From Pseudomonadota bacterium (GTDB taxonomy: Bacteria; Pseudomonadota; Alphaproteobacteria; Rhizobiales; Beijerinckiaceae), in contig JAIUNR010000004.1 of NCBI GenBank assembly GCA_020161575.1, positions 62,001 through 126,000 of the forward strand: DNA of 64,000 nt, in the 5' to 3' direction. How positions within the stretch are numbered: position 1 is the stretch's first letter; the number at the start of each line of letters is the position of its first letter. The notes beneath the pieces were generated by a model that was not told the DNA's origin, searched no databases, and saw only the letters and a program-made list of their open reading frames with translations. Shown piece by piece: positions 9,141-18,687 of this stretch. The position numbers were made by a program, and so were the translations under genes.

Positions 9141-9749
9141 TCATCCCGCAAGCCATGCCCGCAGCCGGGCGAAGTGAAACTTGCCGAATTCCAGCGCAAT
9201 AATGCGGACAAGCGCCTGATCCTGCCACCAGCGGCGGATCCGCGACGCTTCCGGGATCACCGGATGGCCGAAAACCGCGAGATCAGGCATCGCACGGCGG
9301 AATTCCAGCTGCGCACGCGGCAGATGATAGCTCGCCGTAACCAGAAGAACGGAGCGGAAACCGTTGCGCCGGGCCCAGAGCGCCGCTTCCGCGGCGTTCC
9401 CGCGCGTATTGCGTGCGCGATAGTCAAGATCGACGCAACAATCGAAAACGGCATCGTTGCCCGGCCAGCTGCGGCGCAAGAGGTCGGGCCCGGATCCCGC
9501 ATTCACGCCGGAAATCAGCAGGCGTCTCGCCTTGCCCTTGTGGAGCAGCGCCAGCGCCTCGCCGATCCGGTCCGCACCGCCTGTCAACACCACCATGCCA
9601 TCCGCGACAGGCGGGTCGATTCCACGCGTATCAAGGCCGTTCGCAAATCGGGCGATCGCTACCGCCAACACAATCACGCAAAAGAGAAAAACACACAGAA
9701 GGCCCCACAAAAACCCGCGCGGGCGCGATCCGTGCCGCGCGCTTCTCAT
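9141..9749 (-). CDS. YdcF family (DUF218) membrane protein
   Basis: The 202-residue product has an N-terminal membrane segment (GFLWGLLCVFLFCVIVLAVAI) followed by a DUF218/YdcF fold with VVLTGGADRIGEAL, RLLISGVN, ARNTRGNAAE and LLVTASYHLPRA. Family members are linked to envelope polysaccharide handling (SanA, ElyC), but no reaction is established here. The ATG overlaps the ftsX stop as ATGA, so it is translated from the ftsE-ftsX message and may work in the same envelope process. Confidence 0.85.
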   Translation of the reverse strand: MRSARHGSRPRGFLWGLLCVFLFCVIVLAVAIARFANGLDTRGIDPPVADGMVVLTGGADRIGEALALLHKGKARRLLISGVNAGSGPDLLRRSWPGNDAVFDCCVDLDYRARNTRGNAAEAALWARRNGFRSVLLVTASYHLPRAQLEFRRAMPDLAVFGHPVIPEASRIRRWWQDQALVRIIALEFGKFHFARLRAWLAG

Positions 9750-10750
9750 TCGCCGCCGCTCAGGGTTCGATAAACTGTCACGCGCGAGACGAACGCCGTC
9801 AGCACCGCGACCAGCACGCCGATGGCGAGCACCGATATATAGCCGCCAAGCGGAAGGCTGAAGCGCCCGAACAGCGCCTCCACCTGCTCCGCTCCGGGTG
9901 TCATGGCAAAGCGCGCCGAGGAAAGTCCCATGGCAAGGAAGAACAGCATCGCGATCACACCGCCCGCCAGCCCACCCTTGAGACCAAGGCGCATGAAATG
10001 ACGCTGGAATTGCCGCGCGATGAACTGGTCTTCCGCGCCCACGAGATGGAGAACATCAATCACATGCGCGGTGCCGGCCATGGCACCACGGGTCGCGAAA
10101 ACCACCGCCAATCCGGTGGCGACCAGAACCAGCCCGAGGATGACGAGGCCAATCACCACCAGCGTATCCGCCATGGCCTTGAGCCGCGAAAGCCACAGGC
10201 GGTGGTCATCGAGCCCGGCATTGGGCACGCGCTCGGCAAGCTGCGCCTTGAGGCTGGCAAGGTTCGGCGTACCCGGCGCGATCCGCATCACGACAAGCCG
10301 GGGCACAGGCAGTTCGGAAAGGTCAAGCCCGGTTCCAAGCCAGGGTTCGAGCAGTTTCTCGCCCTCCTTGCGGTCGAAGACCCGGACATCCTCAACCTCG
10401 CGCATCCGACGGGCGATATCCGCCGCAATGCGGACATCCGCCTCGATGTCGCGTCCCGGAAGGGGGCGGATCTGGATCGTGATCTCGCGCGCGATATCGC
10501 GTGACCAATCCGACGAAGCATCCGCGACAAGATGGACAGCGCCCGCGGCAAGCCCCGCGAGAAAGGTCATGATGACGATGACAAGCACCAGCGCGCGCCC
10601 GGCTATGGAGCGCGCCGGCAGAACCGGCGCCGGCTGGTTGCCCGCACCCTGAAACACGCTGCCCGCGCGCAGCCATGCGGAAGCTGCGGCGGTGGCGGCC
10701 CTGCCGCCCCGCGATGCGGGTTTTTCAGCGCGGGTGATTGCATCACTCAT
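9746..10750 (-). CDS. ftsX: Cell division protein FtsX
   Basis: FtsX is the membrane partner of the ATPase FtsE; the complex activates septal peptidoglycan hydrolases during division. The 334-residue product has a long cytoplasmic N terminus, a first membrane segment (ALVLVIVIMTFLAGLAAGAVHLV), a periplasmic domain of about 110 residues, and three further membrane segments in the C-terminal half. Its start overlaps the ftsE stop by 8 bases and its stop overlaps the ydcF start by 4, so the three genes form one translationally coupled operon. Confidence 0.9.
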   Translation of the reverse strand: MSDAITRAEKPASRGGRAATAAASAWLRAGSVFQGAGNQPAPVLPARSIAGRALVLVIVIMTFLAGLAAGAVHLVADASSDWSRDIAREITIQIRPLPGRDIEADVRIAADIARRMREVEDVRVFDRKEGEKLLEPWLGTGLDLSELPVPRLVVMRIAPGTPNLASLKAQLAERVPNAGLDDHRLWLSRLKAMADTLVVIGLVILGLVLVATGLAVVFATRGAMAGTAHVIDVLHLVGAEDQFIARQFQRHFMRLGLKGGLAGGVIAMLFFLAMGLSSARFAMTPGAEQVEALFGRFSLPLGGYISVLAIGVLVAVLTAFVSRVTVYRTLSGGE

Positions 10751-11468
10751 AGATGTGCAGATGCCCTTCCGCGAGCACCATGCGGCGCGCTTCCACGAGA
10801 TCCATGAGCTGGAGATCGTGGGTTGCGAGCACGATGGCAGTGCCCGTGTGGTTGAGTTCTATGAAGAGGCGCAGCAGGCGCCGGGCGAGAGAGGGATCGA
10901 CGTTGCCGGTGGGTTCATCGGCAAGAAGCAGGGCGGGCTGGACGATAAGCGCCCGCGCGATCGCGGCGCGCTGCTTCTCGCCCCCGGAAAGAATCATCGG
11001 CGGCACATGCATCCGATCCCCAAGGCCAACCCAGCGCAGAAGCTCGATCACCTCGTTGCGGTAGCTCGCCTCCTCCTTGCCCTGCACCACCAGCGGCAAT
11101 GCGACATTCTCGTAGGTCGTCAGATGATCGAGCAGCCGGAAATCCTGAAAGACGATACCGATCCTGCGCCGCAAGCGGGCGATATCCGATTTCTGGATAT
11201 CCGCCACCGGCTGGCCGAACAGCGAGATGCGTCCGCGCGTCGGCTTCAAGGTCTGGAGAATAAGGCGCAAGAGGGTGGTCTTGCCCGCACCCGAAGGGCC
11301 TGTCAGAAACTGGAATGAATGGGAATGGATGGAAAAATCCAGATCGCGCAGGATTTCCGGGCCGATCCCGTAGCGCAGCCCGACATTGTCGAAGCGCACG
11401 AGTTCCGTGGCGCCGGCCTGCGCGTCGTCGGGCAATCCCGATGCGGTGTCGATGTTGTCTTCAACCAC
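10743..11468 (-). CDS. ftsE: Cell division ATP-binding protein FtsE
   Basis: The ATPase has all ABC motifs: Walker A GPSGAGKTT, Q-loop VFQDFRLLDHL, signature LSGGEKQRAAIARAL, Walker B LLLADEPTGNVD and the switch histidine in ATHD. The GTG at 11468 is preferred, with AAAGG eight bases upstream; it gives 241 residues, close to the usual 220-240, with a short extra N terminus before VRFDNVGLRYG. The open frame continues far upstream, but that part lies opposite the zinc-ribbon gene and is not coding. Transcription is divergent from 11562. Confidence 0.92.
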   Translation of the reverse strand: MVEDNIDTASGLPDDAQAGATELVRFDNVGLRYGIGPEILRDLDFSIHSHSFQFLTGPSGAGKTTLLRLILQTLKPTRGRISLFGQPVADIQKSDIARLRRRIGIVFQDFRLLDHLTTYENVALPLVVQGKEEASYRNEVIELLRWVGLGDRMHVPPMILSGGEKQRAAIARALIVQPALLLADEPTGNVDPSLARRLLRLFIELNHTGTAIVLATHDLQLMDLVEARRMVLAEGHLHIYE

Positions 11469-11561
11469 TTTACCGGCCTTTAACGCTCTTGAGCGAGGAA
11501 TACAGCGGGGGCCACATGTCGTGAACCCCCTTGCTTTACGCACGAGCCGCAGAACCGCGAA

Positions 11562-12563
11562 ATGGCGCTGATCCGTTGTCCTAGCTGCGACACTCTTCAC
11601 GACCTCGACGGTTCGCTGTTCGTTGGCGGGCCGCGGCGCGTGCGTTGCGCGACCTGCCGCGAGGTGTGGGAGGCGACCGACCCCGAATCGGGAACATCGC
11701 CCAGTATCATCATTCCCAAACGCTCCGAGAGCGCAACTGATCCCTTGCCGCAAGAATCGGCAACAGCGCCGGAAGCGCCGGCGACCGCGCCGGAAGCGCC
11801 GATGATCGAGGTCGCCGCACCGGAGCAAGAGACGGATGGCGTCGAAGGTGGCGCGGAAATCTCGCAGGAAGAGCTGGAAGCGCTTTTTGCCGACGAGGTG
11901 CCGGAGGCGAGCGAAAACGCTGGGGAAACCGCGCCTGTCGCGTCCTCCGTAGACGAGGCTTCCGAATTCGATCCCGCCTCGCTTTCCCGTGCGCAGGACG
12001 AAGCAAACGCACAGACCGAAACCCCGGTCGAAAAGATCGAGAAAGAGCGGGAGCGTCGCCGCACGAAAAGGCTCGCCGCCACCGCTGCCCATCACGCCCA
12101 TGAAACACGCGGGCGGAAAGGGTCCTCGATGGCCGCGATGCTCATGGCGGCAGGAATCGGAACCCTCGCCACGCTTGGCCTGCTCCGGCAGGAAACGATC
12201 CGCCTCATTCCCGAAAGCGCCGCGCTTTTCGAAGCGGTGGGGCTCGGCACCACCAAGCTCGTGCTCGATATCCGGGATGTCCACGGCAAGCTGGTGATGG
12301 AGGATGAGCGCGAGACGCTTGAAATCTCCGGCTCCATCACCAATCTCGCCAAAACCGTGCACAAGGTTCCGGTGATGCGCCTGGCCGTGCGGAACAAGGC
12401 CGGGCAGGAAATCTATGTTTGGACGGCAACCGCCGATCAGGCGGAGATCGGACCGGGCGAGAAGCTGACCTTCCGCCGCCGCCTCGCCAGCCCGCCGGCG
12501 GAATCGCATTCGGTCATGGTGCGTTTTGTCGCGAAAGACGATATCGTCTCCGCGATCCGCTAA
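11562..12563 (+). CDS. MJ0042-type zinc-ribbon protein with a membrane segment
   Basis: The N terminus is a small zinc ribbon (CPSC near residue 6 and CATC near 30, MJ0042 family). A long acidic low-complexity region rich in Pro, Ala and Glu follows, then one membrane segment (SSMAAMLMAAGIGTLATLGLL, about 187-207). The C-terminal domain (VLDIRDVHGKLV, ISGSITNLAKTVHKVPVMR) resembles the DUF3426-type extracytoplasmic beta domain. Genes of this kind often sit opposite ftsE in alphaproteobacteria. Its function is unknown; a link to division or envelope regulation is inferred from position only. Confidence 0.8.
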   Translation: MALIRCPSCDTLHDLDGSLFVGGPRRVRCATCREVWEATDPESGTSPSIIIPKRSESATDPLPQESATAPEAPATAPEAPMIEVAAPEQETDGVEGGAEISQEELEALFADEVPEASENAGETAPVASSVDEASEFDPASLSRAQDEANAQTETPVEKIEKERERRRTKRLAATAAHHAHETRGRKGSSMAAMLMAAGIGTLATLGLLRQETIRLIPESAALFEAVGLGTTKLVLDIRDVHGKLVMEDERETLEISGSITNLAKTVHKVPVMRLAVRNKAGQEIYVWTATADQAEIGPGEKLTFRRRLASPPAESHSVMVRFVAKDDIVSAIR

Positions 12564-12584
12564 CAGCCCAGAACGAGCATTCCC

Positions 12585-13142
12585 TTGGCCGAGACCGATA
12601 CCTCCGAAACCGCGCAGCAAATCCGTGTCCTCTTCGATGAAAGCGCCATCGCGGCGCGCATCGAAACCCTGGCGCAGGAGATCATGCGCGCTGAAGCCCG
12701 CGACCTGCTCGTCATCGCCATCCTGCGCGGCAGCTTCATCTTCGCGGCGGACCTGCTGCGCGCGCTGCATCGCGCGGGGTTGTCGCCGAGCGTCGAATTC
12801 ATGCAGCTCGCGAGCTACCATTCCGGCATGTCGTCATCGGGGCAGGTCACGGTGGTCAAAGACATCGACAACAATGTCGAGGGACGCGATGTCCTGCTCA
12901 TCGACGACATCCTTGAATCCGGCCGCACCCTCGCCTTCGCGAAGGATCTGCTTGTCGCCCGCGGCGCGCGGCGCGTAATGACCGCCGTGCTGATCGAGAA
13001 GCCCAAGCAGCGCGCGGTGCAGTTCGAGGCCGATTTCGTCGGGTTTGAATCGCCGAACCATTTTCTTGTCGGCTATGGCATGGATGTCGCACACAAATTC
13101 CGTGAACTGCCCTATGTCGGCATGATCGAAACCCAAGCCTGA
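12585..13142 (+). CDS. hpt: Hypoxanthine phosphoribosyltransferase
   Basis: The enzyme salvages hypoxanthine and guanine to IMP and GMP using PRPP. The 185-residue product has VIAILRGSFIFAADLLRAL, the PRPP-binding motif VLLIDDILESGRTL (about 105-118), VLIEKPKQR and a C-terminal FLVGYGMD typical of HPRT. The start at 12585 is TTG, with only a weak ribosome site; the next ATG lies past the first helix, so TTG is kept. It follows the zinc-ribbon gene by 21 bases and precedes the regulator gene by 9, so the three are probably co-transcribed. Confidence 0.92.
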   Translation: MAETDTSETAQQIRVLFDESAIAARIETLAQEIMRAEARDLLVIAILRGSFIFAADLLRALHRAGLSPSVEFMQLASYHSGMSSSGQVTVVKDIDNNVEGRDVLLIDDILESGRTLAFAKDLLVARGARRVMTAVLIEKPKQRAVQFEADFVGFESPNHFLVGYGMDVAHKFRELPYVGMIETQA

Positions 13143-13151
13143 GAACAGGTT

Positions 13152-13535
13152 ATGGCCCGCATCCTGATTGTCGATGACGAACCTGCCGTGCGCGCGCCGC
13201 TTGTCCGCGCGCTCGAGATCGACGGCCACGCGGTCGAGGAAGCGATCGACGGAGCCGACGCGCTGGCCCGCATCGCCGAGGCGGATCAGCTCTTCGATCT
13301 CATGATCAGCGATATCCGCATGCCGGTGATGGATGGAATCGCGCTCACCCTCGCCGTGGCGGCCGAGCGGCCGGGTTTTCCCATCGTGCTCATGACCGGC
13401 TATGCCGAGCAGCGCGAACGCGCCCGCGAACTCGAGGGGCTCGTCGAGGACGTGTTGACGAAGCCGTTCCCGCTTGCCGAGTTCCGCGCGGCGATCCGCG
13501 CCGTGCTGGAACGGCGCGGCCTGATCAGGGATTGA
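13152..13535 (+). CDS. cpdR: Single-domain response regulator, CpdR family
   Basis: This 127-residue receiver domain has no output domain. Acidic residues D8-D9, the phosphorylated aspartate D54 (ISDIRMPVMDG), T82 and K104 (LTKPF) are all present. The AEQRERARELEGLVEDV stretch before the lysine is characteristic of CpdR proteins that sit next to hpt in Rhizobiales. CpdR, when unphosphorylated, primes ClpXP degradation in the cell-cycle pathway of Caulobacter and Sinorhizobium. That role is inferred here from similarity and gene position. The 3' end overlaps tspO by 11 bases. Confidence 0.75.
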   Translation: MARILIVDDEPAVRAPLVRALEIDGHAVEEAIDGADALARIAEADQLFDLMISDIRMPVMDGIALTLAVAAERPGFPIVLMTGYAEQRERARELEGLVEDVLTKPFPLAEFRAAIRAVLERRGLIRD

Positions 13536-14031
13536 GCAGGATGATCGCCCCGTTCAGCACGGCGGCGAAAGCGACCCAGCCGAAATAGAGCAGCAGCGCA
13601 TGGGCCGAAGGCGGATCGATCCGCCGGAAGGCTCGGATCATCATCGCGATCGACACCAGCAGCGCGCCGATCACCACCAGGGCGAGGCGCGGCGAGCGCT
13701 CGAAAAAGAACGCCCAGGACCAGCCGATATTGAGAACGATCTGCGCAAGGAACCAGAAAACCGCCGCGCCCTTGGGACCGGCTTCCGGTCTTGCCCGCAG
13801 GATGCGCCAGAAGGCGATCGCCATCAGCGCGTAAAGAAAGGTCCAGACCAGCGGGAAAGCCACATTCGGCGGCGTAAAAAACGGCTTCTTGAGGAGTGGA
13901 TACCAGCTGACAAGGCCACGCATGGTCAAGGCCGAGCCCAGCAGGCTGGCGACCGCCGGCGGGATGAGCGCGACCAGCAGAAAAAGTAACGAGCGCGGCT
14001 GGAGCGCCGGCGCAAGATGGGAATCGCGCAT
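13525..14031 (-). CDS. tspO: TspO/MBR family tryptophan-rich sensory protein
   Basis: TspO proteins are five-helix membrane proteins that bind porphyrins and, in photosynthetic relatives, act in oxygen- or tetrapyrrole-linked regulation. The product has SWYPLLKKPFFTPPNVAFPLVW, W-FLYALMAIAFW, LNIGWSWAFFF and a C-terminal FGWVAFAAVLNGAIILLN, all family hallmarks. The ATG at 14031, preceded by GGAGG six bases upstream, gives 168 residues; longer in-frame extensions upstream lack family similarity. It ends within the last bases of cpdR, tail to tail. Confidence 0.88.
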   Translation of the reverse strand: MRDSHLAPALQPRSLLFLLVALIPPAVASLLGSALTMRGLVSWYPLLKKPFFTPPNVAFPLVWTFLYALMAIAFWRILRARPEAGPKGAAVFWFLAQIVLNIGWSWAFFFERSPRLALVVIGALLVSIAMMIRAFRRIDPPSAHALLLYFGWVAFAAVLNGAIILLNP

Positions 14032-14096
14032 GAAACCTCCCGGATCTAACCTCCACCGTTCTAGCGCGCGCGGCGCAAAAGGCGAGCCGACCGCCG

Positions 14097-14966
14097 TTAT
14101 TTCCGGTTGGCGAGATAAACGCCGAGCGCCGTAACCCCCATGAAGAGGATCTGCACCGGCATGAGGGTCTCGCCGAACATCGCATAGGCCTGCAAGGCGA
14201 CGACGGGTGGCACGAGGTAGATGAGCGAAGCGAGTTTTGACACCGCGCCCCGCCGGATCATCCAGAGCATGAGCATGATGGCACCGATGGAAAGCACCAG
14301 CACCGACCAGGCCAGCGCCAGCCATGTTTCGGTCACCGGCTCGAAGCGCATCGGCTCGAGCAGGAGGGCCAGCGGCAGCGTTGCCAAAGCGGCACCGACA
14401 TATTGCAACGCCGCCACGCTGCGAAGATCATGCCCGACGAGATAGCGTTTCTGATAGAGCGTACCGATGACGACGGAGACCATCGCCAGCGCGTTGAGCG
14501 TGATCTGGGGTCCAAGCGCCGCTGCGCCGGCCATCGCATCAGGCGCGAGTTTGGGCCAAACCACCCCCAACACTCCCATAAAGCCGAGCAGGATGCCGGC
14601 CATCTGGATCGCGCCGGGGCGTTCGGTCTTCAGTGCGGTCGCCAGCACCAGCGTGATCAGGGGCTGGAGCGCGGCGATCAGCGCGGAAATGCCGGCGGGC
14701 ACCCCTCGCGCGATGGCCCACCACACTCCGCCGAGATAGAGCGCGTGCAGGAACACGCCGCTGAAGACCGCATGAAACCATTCCGCCCGGTTCTGCGGCA
14801 GGCGCGCCCGCGCCACCGCGATCAGGCCGCCGAGCAGCAGCGCGGCCACCACGTAGCGGACGAAGAGGAATGTCAGGGGATCGGCGTAGGGCATCGCGTA
14901 TTTCGCAACCACCCACCCGGTCGACCAGATAAAAACGAAGACGATCGGCGCGCTCGCGGCAAGCAT
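14097..14966 (-). CDS. EamA/DMT-family transporter
   Basis: The 289-residue product has about ten hydrophobic segments arranged as two EamA repeats, for example FVFIWSTGWVVAKYAM at the start and SVLVLSIGAIMLMLWMI in the second half, typical of drug/metabolite exporters of the inner membrane. The substrate cannot be told from sequence. The ATG at 14966 has GGATG just upstream. It lies downstream of clpB on the same strand, separated by a strong inverted repeat. Confidence 0.82.
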   Translation of the reverse strand: MLAASAPIVFVFIWSTGWVVAKYAMPYADPLTFLFVRYVVAALLLGGLIAVARARLPQNRAEWFHAVFSGVFLHALYLGGVWWAIARGVPAGISALIAALQPLITLVLATALKTERPGAIQMAGILLGFMGVLGVVWPKLAPDAMAGAAALGPQITLNALAMVSVVIGTLYQKRYLVGHDLRSVAALQYVGAALATLPLALLLEPMRFEPVTETWLALAWSVLVLSIGAIMLMLWMIRRGAVSKLASLIYLVPPVVALQAYAMFGETLMPVQILFMGVTALGVYLANRK

Positions 14967-15047
14967 GGCGGCATCCTGAAATGAAGGGGCGCCGAAGAAG
15001 CGCTCATATCCCTTCTACAGATCATGCCCGGTTGCCGATAGAACCGC

Positions 15048-15088
15048 ACTGGCACCATCCTGCCAGATCATGACAGGATGGTGCCAGT
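15048..15088. terminator. Perfect 15-bp inverted repeat between clpB and the DMT transporter gene
   Basis: ACTGGCACCATCCTG at 15048-15062 is exactly complementary to 15074-15088, with an 11-base loop. It begins six bases past the clpB stop. No run of T follows on the clpB strand, so it may be a 3' stabilising hairpin or a Rho-assisted terminator and not a standard intrinsic terminator. Confidence 0.6.
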
Positions 15089-15093
15089 TTCCG

Positions 15094-17730
15094 TCAGTTG
15101 AGCCGCACGCCCTTCGGCGCCGTTTCGCCGCTTGCGCGCGCGGAAGCATGCCCGCCGATAAGGAGGCCGCCCTCCCCGGCGGTAACACGGATCACCTCGC
15201 CATCGCGGATTTCCCCGGCAAGCAGCATGTTCGCCAAGGGGTCTTGCAGGCTCTTCTGGATCACGCGCTTGAGCGGACGCGCGCCATAGGCGGGATCGTA
15301 ACCCTTCTCGGCGAGCCAATCGCGGGCGGAAGGATCGAGTTCCACCGTGATCTTGCGCTCTTCGAGAAGGCGGGCGAGCCGCTTCATCTGGATATCGACG
15401 ATACCGCCCATATCAGCCCGTTTGAGGCGTTGGAACAGCACGATCTCGTCGATGCGGTTTAGGAATTCCGGCCGGAAATGCGCGCGCACCATGGTCATCA
15501 CATCCGCGCGGGCGCTTTCCACGCCCTGCTCCTCGCCGAGCGCCACGAGATATTCCGCCCCGAGATTGGAGGTCATGATGATCAGCGTGTTGCGGAAATC
15601 GACCGTACGCCCCTGCCCGTCGGTCAGGCGACCATCATCGAGCACCTGGAGCAGCACGTTGAACACGTCGGAATGCGCCTTCTCCACCTCGTCGAACAGG
15701 ATGACCTGATAGGGCCGGCGGCGCACGGCTTCGGTCAGCACGCCGCCTTCCTCGTAGCCGACATAGCCGGGCGGTGCCCCGATCAGCCGGGCGACCGAGT
15801 GCTTCTCCATGAACTCGCTCATGTCGATGCGCACCATCGCGCTGTCATCGTCGAACAGGAAGGAGGCCAGCGCCTTGGTCAGTTCCGTCTTGCCGACGCC
15901 GGTCGGGCCGAGGAACATGAAGGAGCCGATCGGCCGGTTGGGATCCTGCAACCCGGCGCGGGCGCGGCGTACCGCGGTCGAGACCGCCTCCACCGCCTCG
16001 CGCTGACCGACGACGCGCTTCGCCAGCTCCTCTTCCATGCGCAGGAGCTTCTCGCGCTCGCCCTCCAGCATCTTGTCGACAGGAATGCCGGTCCAGCGCG
16101 AGACGACCTGCGCGATCATGTCCGGCGTCACCTGCTCGGCGACAAGCGAACCATTGGATTTCGCGCCTTCGCCCGCTGCCTCGATCGCCGCAAGGCGTTT
16201 TTCCAGCGCGGGGATGATGCCATAGGCCAATTCGCCGGCCCGCTGGAACTCACCCTGGCGCTGGGCCTGTTCGAGCTGGTTGCGCGCCTGTTCAAGCTCG
16301 CCCTTGAGCCGCTGGGCCTCGCCGAGCTTGTCCTTTTCGGCGCGCCAGGCATGGGTGAGCGCGTTAGACTGCTCCTCAAGCGCGGCGAGTTCCGCCGTCA
16401 GCTTGACCAGCCGGTCCTTCGAGGCCGCATCGGTTTCGCGCTTGAGCGCCTCCTGCTCGATCCGCAGCCGGATGATCTCGCGATCGATGCTGTCGAGTTC
16501 CTCGGGCTTCGAATCGACCTGCATCCTGAGCCGCGCGGAAGCCTCGTCCACGAGGTCGATCGCCTTGTCCGGCAGGAAGCGGTCGGTGATGTAGCGGTTC
16601 GAGAGTGTCGCCGCCGCAACCAGCGCGGAATCGGTGATCCGCACGCCGTGATGCAGTTCGTATTTCTCCTTGAGACCGCGCAGGATCGAGATCGCATCCT
16701 CGACATTGGGCTCGGTGACGAAAACCGGCTGGAAGCGGCGGGCCAAGGCCGCATCCTTCTCCACATGCTTGCGATATTCATCCAGCGTGGTCGCGCCGAC
16801 GCAATGCAACTCGCCACGCGCCAGCGCGGGCTTGAGGAGGTTCGAGGCATCCATCGCGCCATCGGCCTTGCCGGCGCCGACAAGCGTGTGCATCTCGTCG
16901 ATGAAGAGGATGACGCCGCCTTCCGCCGCCTGCACTTCCGAGAGCACGCCCTTGAGGCGCTCCTCGAACTCGCCGCGATATTTCGCGCCGGCAATGAGCG
17001 CGCCCATGTCGAGCGCCATCAGCGCCTTGTCCTTCAGGCTTTCCGGCACGTCACCATTGACGATGCGCAGGGCCAGCCCCTCGACGATGGCGGTCTTGCC
17101 GACACCGGGCTCGCCGATCAGCACCGGGTTGTTCTTGGTGCGCCGGGAGAGGACCTGAATCGTGCGGCGGATTTCCTCGTCACGCCCGATCACCGGATCG
17201 AGTTTGCCCTCGCGGGCAGCGGCGGTGAGATCGCGCGCGAATTTCTTCAAGCTGTCATAGGCGTTTTCCGCCGTCGCGGTATCCGCCGTCCGCCCCTTGC
17301 GGATCGCCTCGATCGCGCCATTGAGGTTCTGCGGCGTCACGCCGGCGGCATGGAGAACCTTGCCAGCGGGGCTGTCCTTCTCGATGGCCAGGGCCAGCAG
17401 CAGGCGCTCGACCGTAACGAAGGAATCCTTGGCCTTGTCGGCCGATTTCTCGGCGGTCTCGAAGACGCGGGCGAGCTGCGGCGTGAGATACAGCCCCGAA
17501 CCGCCCTCCACTTTCGGGAGCTTCGCGAGCGCGGCCTCGACGCCCCGTTTCGCCTCGGCGGATTTGCCGCCGGCACGGTCGATCAGCCCTGCGGCGGAGC
17601 CCTGCTCATCATCGAGCAGCGCTTTCAGCAGATGCTCGGGCGAGAATTGCTGGTGCCCTTCACGAAGGGCGATTGTCTGCGCAGCCTGAATGAAACCGCG
17701 CGCGCGTTCGGTGTATTTCTCGGTATCCAT
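15094..17730 (-). CDS. clpB: ATP-dependent disaggregase ClpB
   Basis: This Hsp100 chaperone rescues aggregated proteins together with DnaK. The 878-residue product starts [13 protein letters not shown], followed by the Clp N domain, AAA1 with Walker [14 protein letters not shown] and Walker [12 protein letters not shown], the coiled-coil M domain (about residues 400-530, rich in Glu, Arg and Gln), and AAA2 with [14 protein letters not shown], then [11 protein letters not shown] and a D2-small domain. The ATG at 17730 follows GGAAG and matches the usual family start; an upstream ATG at 17745 is less likely. No clear heat-shock promoter was seen. Confidence 0.96.
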   Translation of the reverse strand: MDTEKYTERARGFIQAAQTIALREGHQQFSPEHLLKALLDDEQGSAAGLIDRAGGKSAEAKRGVEAALAKLPKVEGGSGLYLTPQLARVFETAEKSADKAKDSFVTVERLLLALAIEKDSPAGKVLHAAGVTPQNLNGAIEAIRKGRTADTATAENAYDSLKKFARDLTAAAREGKLDPVIGRDEEIRRTIQVLSRRTKNNPVLIGEPGVGKTAIVEGLALRIVNGDVPESLKDKALMALDMGALIAGAKYRGEFEERLKGVLSEVQAAEGGVILFIDEMHTLVGAGKADGAMDASNLLKPALARGELHCVGATTLDEYRKHVEKDAALARRFQPVFVTEPNVEDAISILRGLKEKYELHHGVRITDSALVAAATLSNRYITDRFLPDKAIDLVDEASARLRMQVDSKPEELDSIDREIIRLRIEQEALKRETDAASKDRLVKLTAELAALEEQSNALTHAWRAEKDKLGEAQRLKGELEQARNQLEQAQRQGEFQRAGELAYGIIPALEKRLAAIEAAGEGAKSNGSLVAEQVTPDMIAQVVSRWTGIPVDKMLEGEREKLLRMEEELAKRVVGQREAVEAVSTAVRRARAGLQDPNRPIGSFMFLGPTGVGKTELTKALASFLFDDDSAMVRIDMSEFMEKHSVARLIGAPPGYVGYEEGGVLTEAVRRRPYQVILFDEVEKAHSDVFNVLLQVLDDGRLTDGQGRTVDFRNTLIIMTSNLGAEYLVALGEEQGVESARADVMTMVRAHFRPEFLNRIDEIVLFQRLKRADMGGIVDIQMKRLARLLEERKITVELDPSARDWLAEKGYDPAYGARPLKRVIQKSLQDPLANMLLAGEIRDGEVIRVTAGEGGLLIGGHASARASGETAPKGVRLN

Positions 17731-17892
17731 GCTCTTCCCTTCCATGAGGCGAAGTGGCAGACAGGCGACAGCCTGCCCCCGCAACAGCCGGTCCCGCTTG
17801 GCGGCAACCGACTTTCAGCCAAATGTAGGTGCTGCACGCGCGCCGCAAAAGGGGGCGCCGAGCGAATTTGATCTCTCTCAAGCGAAGCGCTC

Positions 17893-18657
17893 ATGCCGCA
17901 AATTCTCTCGCTCTACCGCCATCCCGTGAAAGGGCTATCGCCCGAGGAGGTGACGCAAGCCCGCCTGGAGGCGGGCGCCTATTTCCCCGCGGACCGGCTC
18001 TATGCGCTGGAAAACGGTCCTAGCGGGTTTGACCCTGCCGCGCCGGTGCATCAGCCGAAAATCAAGTTCCTGATGCTGATGCGCCATGAAAAACTGGCGC
18101 GCCTGACGACGCGGTATGAGGATGCCGCGCACCGGCTCGAAATCCGGCAGGAGGGCCATGTCACCGCTTCGGGCGATCTGCGCGAAGTCGCCGGCAGGGC
18201 GGCAATCGAGCGCTTTTTCGAGAACTATATGGGTGATGCCCTGCTCGGCCCGGTTCGTCTGCTGACGAGCCCTCCGGGCTTTCGCTTCACGGATTCTCGC
18301 TCAGGCTTCGTCTCGATTCTCAATCGCACGACGATCGATACGATCGCACGCGAAGCCTTCGGGAAGGAAACACTCGACCCCCGGCGCTTTCGCGGGAATG
18401 TTGTCGTCGAAGGGCTCGACGCCTTCGTAGAAAACGAATGGATCGACCGAAAGATCCGGCTCGGCGAGGTGGAGCTGGAAGTGGTCAAGCGCATCCGGCG
18501 CTGCGCGGCGACCGGGGTGGACCCTCGAACCGGCATCCGCGATGTCGAGATGGTGGAGGGGATCATGCGCCGCTTCGGGCATCCCGATTGCGGTATCTAT
18601 GCCCGGGTGACGCGGGGCGGCGTGATCCGCCCCGGCGATCAACTCGAAGCTCTATGA
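17893..18657 (+). CDS. MOSC-domain protein with N-terminal beta barrel
   Basis: The 254-residue protein has the MOSC N-terminal barrel (YRHPVKGLSPEEV) and a MOSC domain with SFV-type strands and the conserved cysteine in RIRRCAATGVDP (about 200), followed by GIYARVTRGGVIRPGD. MOSC domains bind molybdenum cofactor and handle sulfur; related proteins act in N-hydroxylated compound reduction. The exact role is unknown. The gene is divergent from clpB and ends 30 bases before the DUF4167 stop. Confidence 0.85.
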   Translation: MPQILSLYRHPVKGLSPEEVTQARLEAGAYFPADRLYALENGPSGFDPAAPVHQPKIKFLMLMRHEKLARLTTRYEDAAHRLEIRQEGHVTASGDLREVAGRAAIERFFENYMGDALLGPVRLLTSPPGFRFTDSRSGFVSILNRTTIDTIAREAFGKETLDPRRFRGNVVVEGLDAFVENEWIDRKIRLGEVELEVVKRIRRCAATGVDPRTGIRDVEMVEGIMRRFGHPDCGIYARVTRGGVIRPGDQLEAL

Positions 18658-18662
18658 TCGGC

Positions 18663-18680
18663 GCCGCGCTCGCGCGCGGC
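18663..18680. terminator. GC-only hairpin between convergent genes
   Basis: GCCGCGC at 18663-18669 pairs perfectly with 18674-18680 across a 4-base loop, in the 30-base gap between the ends of the MOSC and DUF4167 genes. There is no T run on either side, so it is only a candidate bidirectional terminator. Confidence 0.35.
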
Positions 18681-18687
18681 ATCCGCT

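Noticed and set aside
11469-12821. A long N-terminal extension of ftsE
   Set aside because: The extension runs opposite the zinc-ribbon gene and part of hpt and has no similarity; the GTG at 11468 gives a normal FtsE.
15478-17871. A 797-codon open frame on the plus strand opposite clpB
   Set aside because: It mirrors the ClpB coding frame in GC-rich DNA, has no domain signature and covers the whole conserved gene; it is a codon-bias shadow.
17731-17892. Heat-shock (RpoH) promoter for clpB
   Set aside because: CTTGAG and a CCTACATTT element can be picked out, but neither pairs with a correctly spaced partner close to consensus.
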